From NCBI GenBank assembly GCA_033002965.1, contig JAURVB010014462.1:62001-126000 (forward strand): a DNA stretch of 64,000 bases. The letters are read 5' to 3'. A model generated the notes under the pieces. It saw only the letters and a list, made by a program, of their open reading frames with translations, was not told the DNA's origin and ran no database searches. Of this stretch, positions 62,646-64,000 are shown piece after piece. The DNA comes from Piper betle. Taxonomy: Eukaryota > Streptophyta > Magnoliopsida > Piperales > Piperaceae. A program made the translations under genes and the position numbers. Within the stretch, counting starts at the first letter, position 1. Each line of letters starts with the position of its first letter.

Positions 62646-64000
62646 TGCTGAGCCGAGGCCGGCCGTGTATTATGAACCATGAGAGTCATGTGTACTTAAA
62701 TATATGATGATAACGTCAGTAACGCAACAATAGAATGTGTTATCAGAGTATGTGAGAACATGCCCAGTTTTTTTATTTTTAGTTGACCATAAAATTAAAT
62801 TTAGGTTGTCTATCACGTTAGGACATACTAATGATTATTTTTAGGTGGGTTAGTAGGTTTAGAGTATGTCATTCGAGTTAGGACTCGATTATTTTATTTT
62901 ATAATATTTTATTATGTTTTATTTTATTTTTGAAATTTATTTCGTTTTGTTGACTTGAGTAAGAAGCGAGTCAAGTTTTTATTATGAAATTGCCCTTGCC
63001 CTAATTTCACCTCTGCCTGTTCTTTTCCCTCTTTTTCTACCCAATCGCCGACCACCTTCCCTACCTCATCCCTCCGCCGACGACCCTGCTGCCAACAATC
63101 GCTGTCCCGGCCACCGCGATGCCGGTGCCCAACCTCATCCTCCTTCCCTTTTCCCTTCCTCCTACTTTCCCTTGCCCAATGCCGACCTGAAGAGCAACTC
63201 GTGGATGCCCAAAGCAGCCATCCTTCCTTGCCTCACCGGCGGGATTGCACCCCTCTAGGGCTCCGCCATCGCCGGCCAGACATCGCCTGACCTTGGTTGT
63301 CGCCTCCCACACCGGTTTGGCCCACATGGGAGCCCAGCCAAGTCCTTCCCAACATGCTTCTCTTCCTCACCGAGCCGCCACCATCACAACCATCTTCTTC
63401 TCCGGCAGGTCACTAGAGCAGACGCCACCGCCAACACCTTGTTGGACCACTGTGATCACGCCGACCCTCTCCTCTCCTTGTCGTGACTGTCGGAGACCGG
63501 CACCCCTCCTCACTTGCTGTTTGGCCACTGGCAACAGTCGGTTGCTGTCGGCTGCAGGTGTTGCCACCGGACGGCCACCGTCATCCCTTGCCGGCCGTCA
63601 TGCATGTCCTAGGGATTGGTTCAAACCCCACACCACCTTGTCAATAATCGACCATTGGTTGCCGTTTGCCTTCGTGCAACACTAGGTATAACTGGTTTAA
63701 ATTTAATTGCATCGTATATTATTAATTATCGTAATGTGTGTAGGAATTAGGCAATTGGAATTAATAATTGAATTGCATAATGGTGTATGAATTAGTTATC
63801 ATGATTTTGATGAACTTGTGTGATTATTGATAATTGTAAGTAAGTAATGCATGTGAGTGGTCTATCTAAGTAAGTAATCATCTTATAAATTTGTTATATA
63901 ACTTGAATGCAAATTAGTATTGCTATCTAGATTTAATCAGCAAAGTTTGATTGTTGTGAATTGAGATAAGTGAAATAGTTATTTAAATAGCATAGGGTAA
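62646..64000 (-). mobile_element. LTR-like block, copy 3 (left half, cut by window end)
   Basis: GCGTGCTGAG...TGAGAGTCATGTGTAC...TATATGATGATAACGTC matches copy 1 from 870 onward, followed by the same AT-rich stretch, GACTTGAGTAAGAAGCGAGTCAA, a GC-rich block (63000-63690) and an AT-rich stretch. Three ORFs above 60 codons in the GC-rich block have no homology. It adjoins the broken 5' side of the NOL6-like copy. Confidence 0.6.

Overview
The window is nuclear DNA of a flowering plant, most likely a non-grass monocot. Genes are spliced and sit in AT-rich spacers. First exons are very GC-rich while downstream exons are AT-rich (ALIX-like, PP2C, CSN6), and the single-exon LAS-like gene is GC-rich throughout, a gradient typical of monocots. 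Much of the rest is transposon-derived. The species was not identified.

Layout, left to right. 1-3.6 kb: tail of a Ty1/copia element, then a long-terminal-repeat-like block (copy 1). 4.8-9.9 kb: CSN6 (COP9 signalosome subunit) on the minus strand, C-terminally truncated, with a complete small TRIM retroelement downstream and a 1.44-kb hAT-type non-autonomous transposon in intron 1. 10-19 kb: no gene, but a GC-rich block with a 201-bp tandem repeat. 19.2-20.4 kb: a GRAS regulator of the LAS/MOC1 type, minus strand, with an overlapping upstream ORF. 26.7-30.4 kb: a myristoylation-type PP2C phosphatase, minus strand. 32.6-36.1 kb: a cluster of gene remnants (RPS16 tail, unknown exon, PPR-DYW tail, and a reading frame split by a second hAT element). 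36.6-42.3 kb: two more LTR-like blocks. 44.3-47.8 kb: a 14-exon MLO gene, minus strand. 50.0-55.3 kb: an eight-exon ALIX/BRO1-domain gene, plus strand. 56.6-58.1 kb: an A1 (nepenthesin-like) aspartic protease, plus strand. 59.6-62.6 kb: a degraded NOL6/Nrap copy, minus strand, followed by a fourth LTR-like block cut by the window edge.

The genes are independent eukaryotic transcription units (signalosome, meristem control, protein dephosphorylation, MLO membrane protein, ESCRT sorting, protease) and do not form a pathway.

Two patterns stand out. First, nearly every recognisable coding region has one or more single-base frame breaks, mostly one missing base in a short homopolymer, while splice phases and catalytic motifs stay intact. 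This looks more like uncorrected long-read consensus error than shared gene death, although the NOL6 copy is also damaged in other ways. Second, two transposons 26 kb apart, in opposite orientation, share degenerate TIRs, AATCGG-rich ends and GC-rich cores, and both are flanked by an 8-bp duplication reading GTTTCAA(G/T). I saw no convincing CRISPR, tRNA, rRNA or known miRNA precursor.
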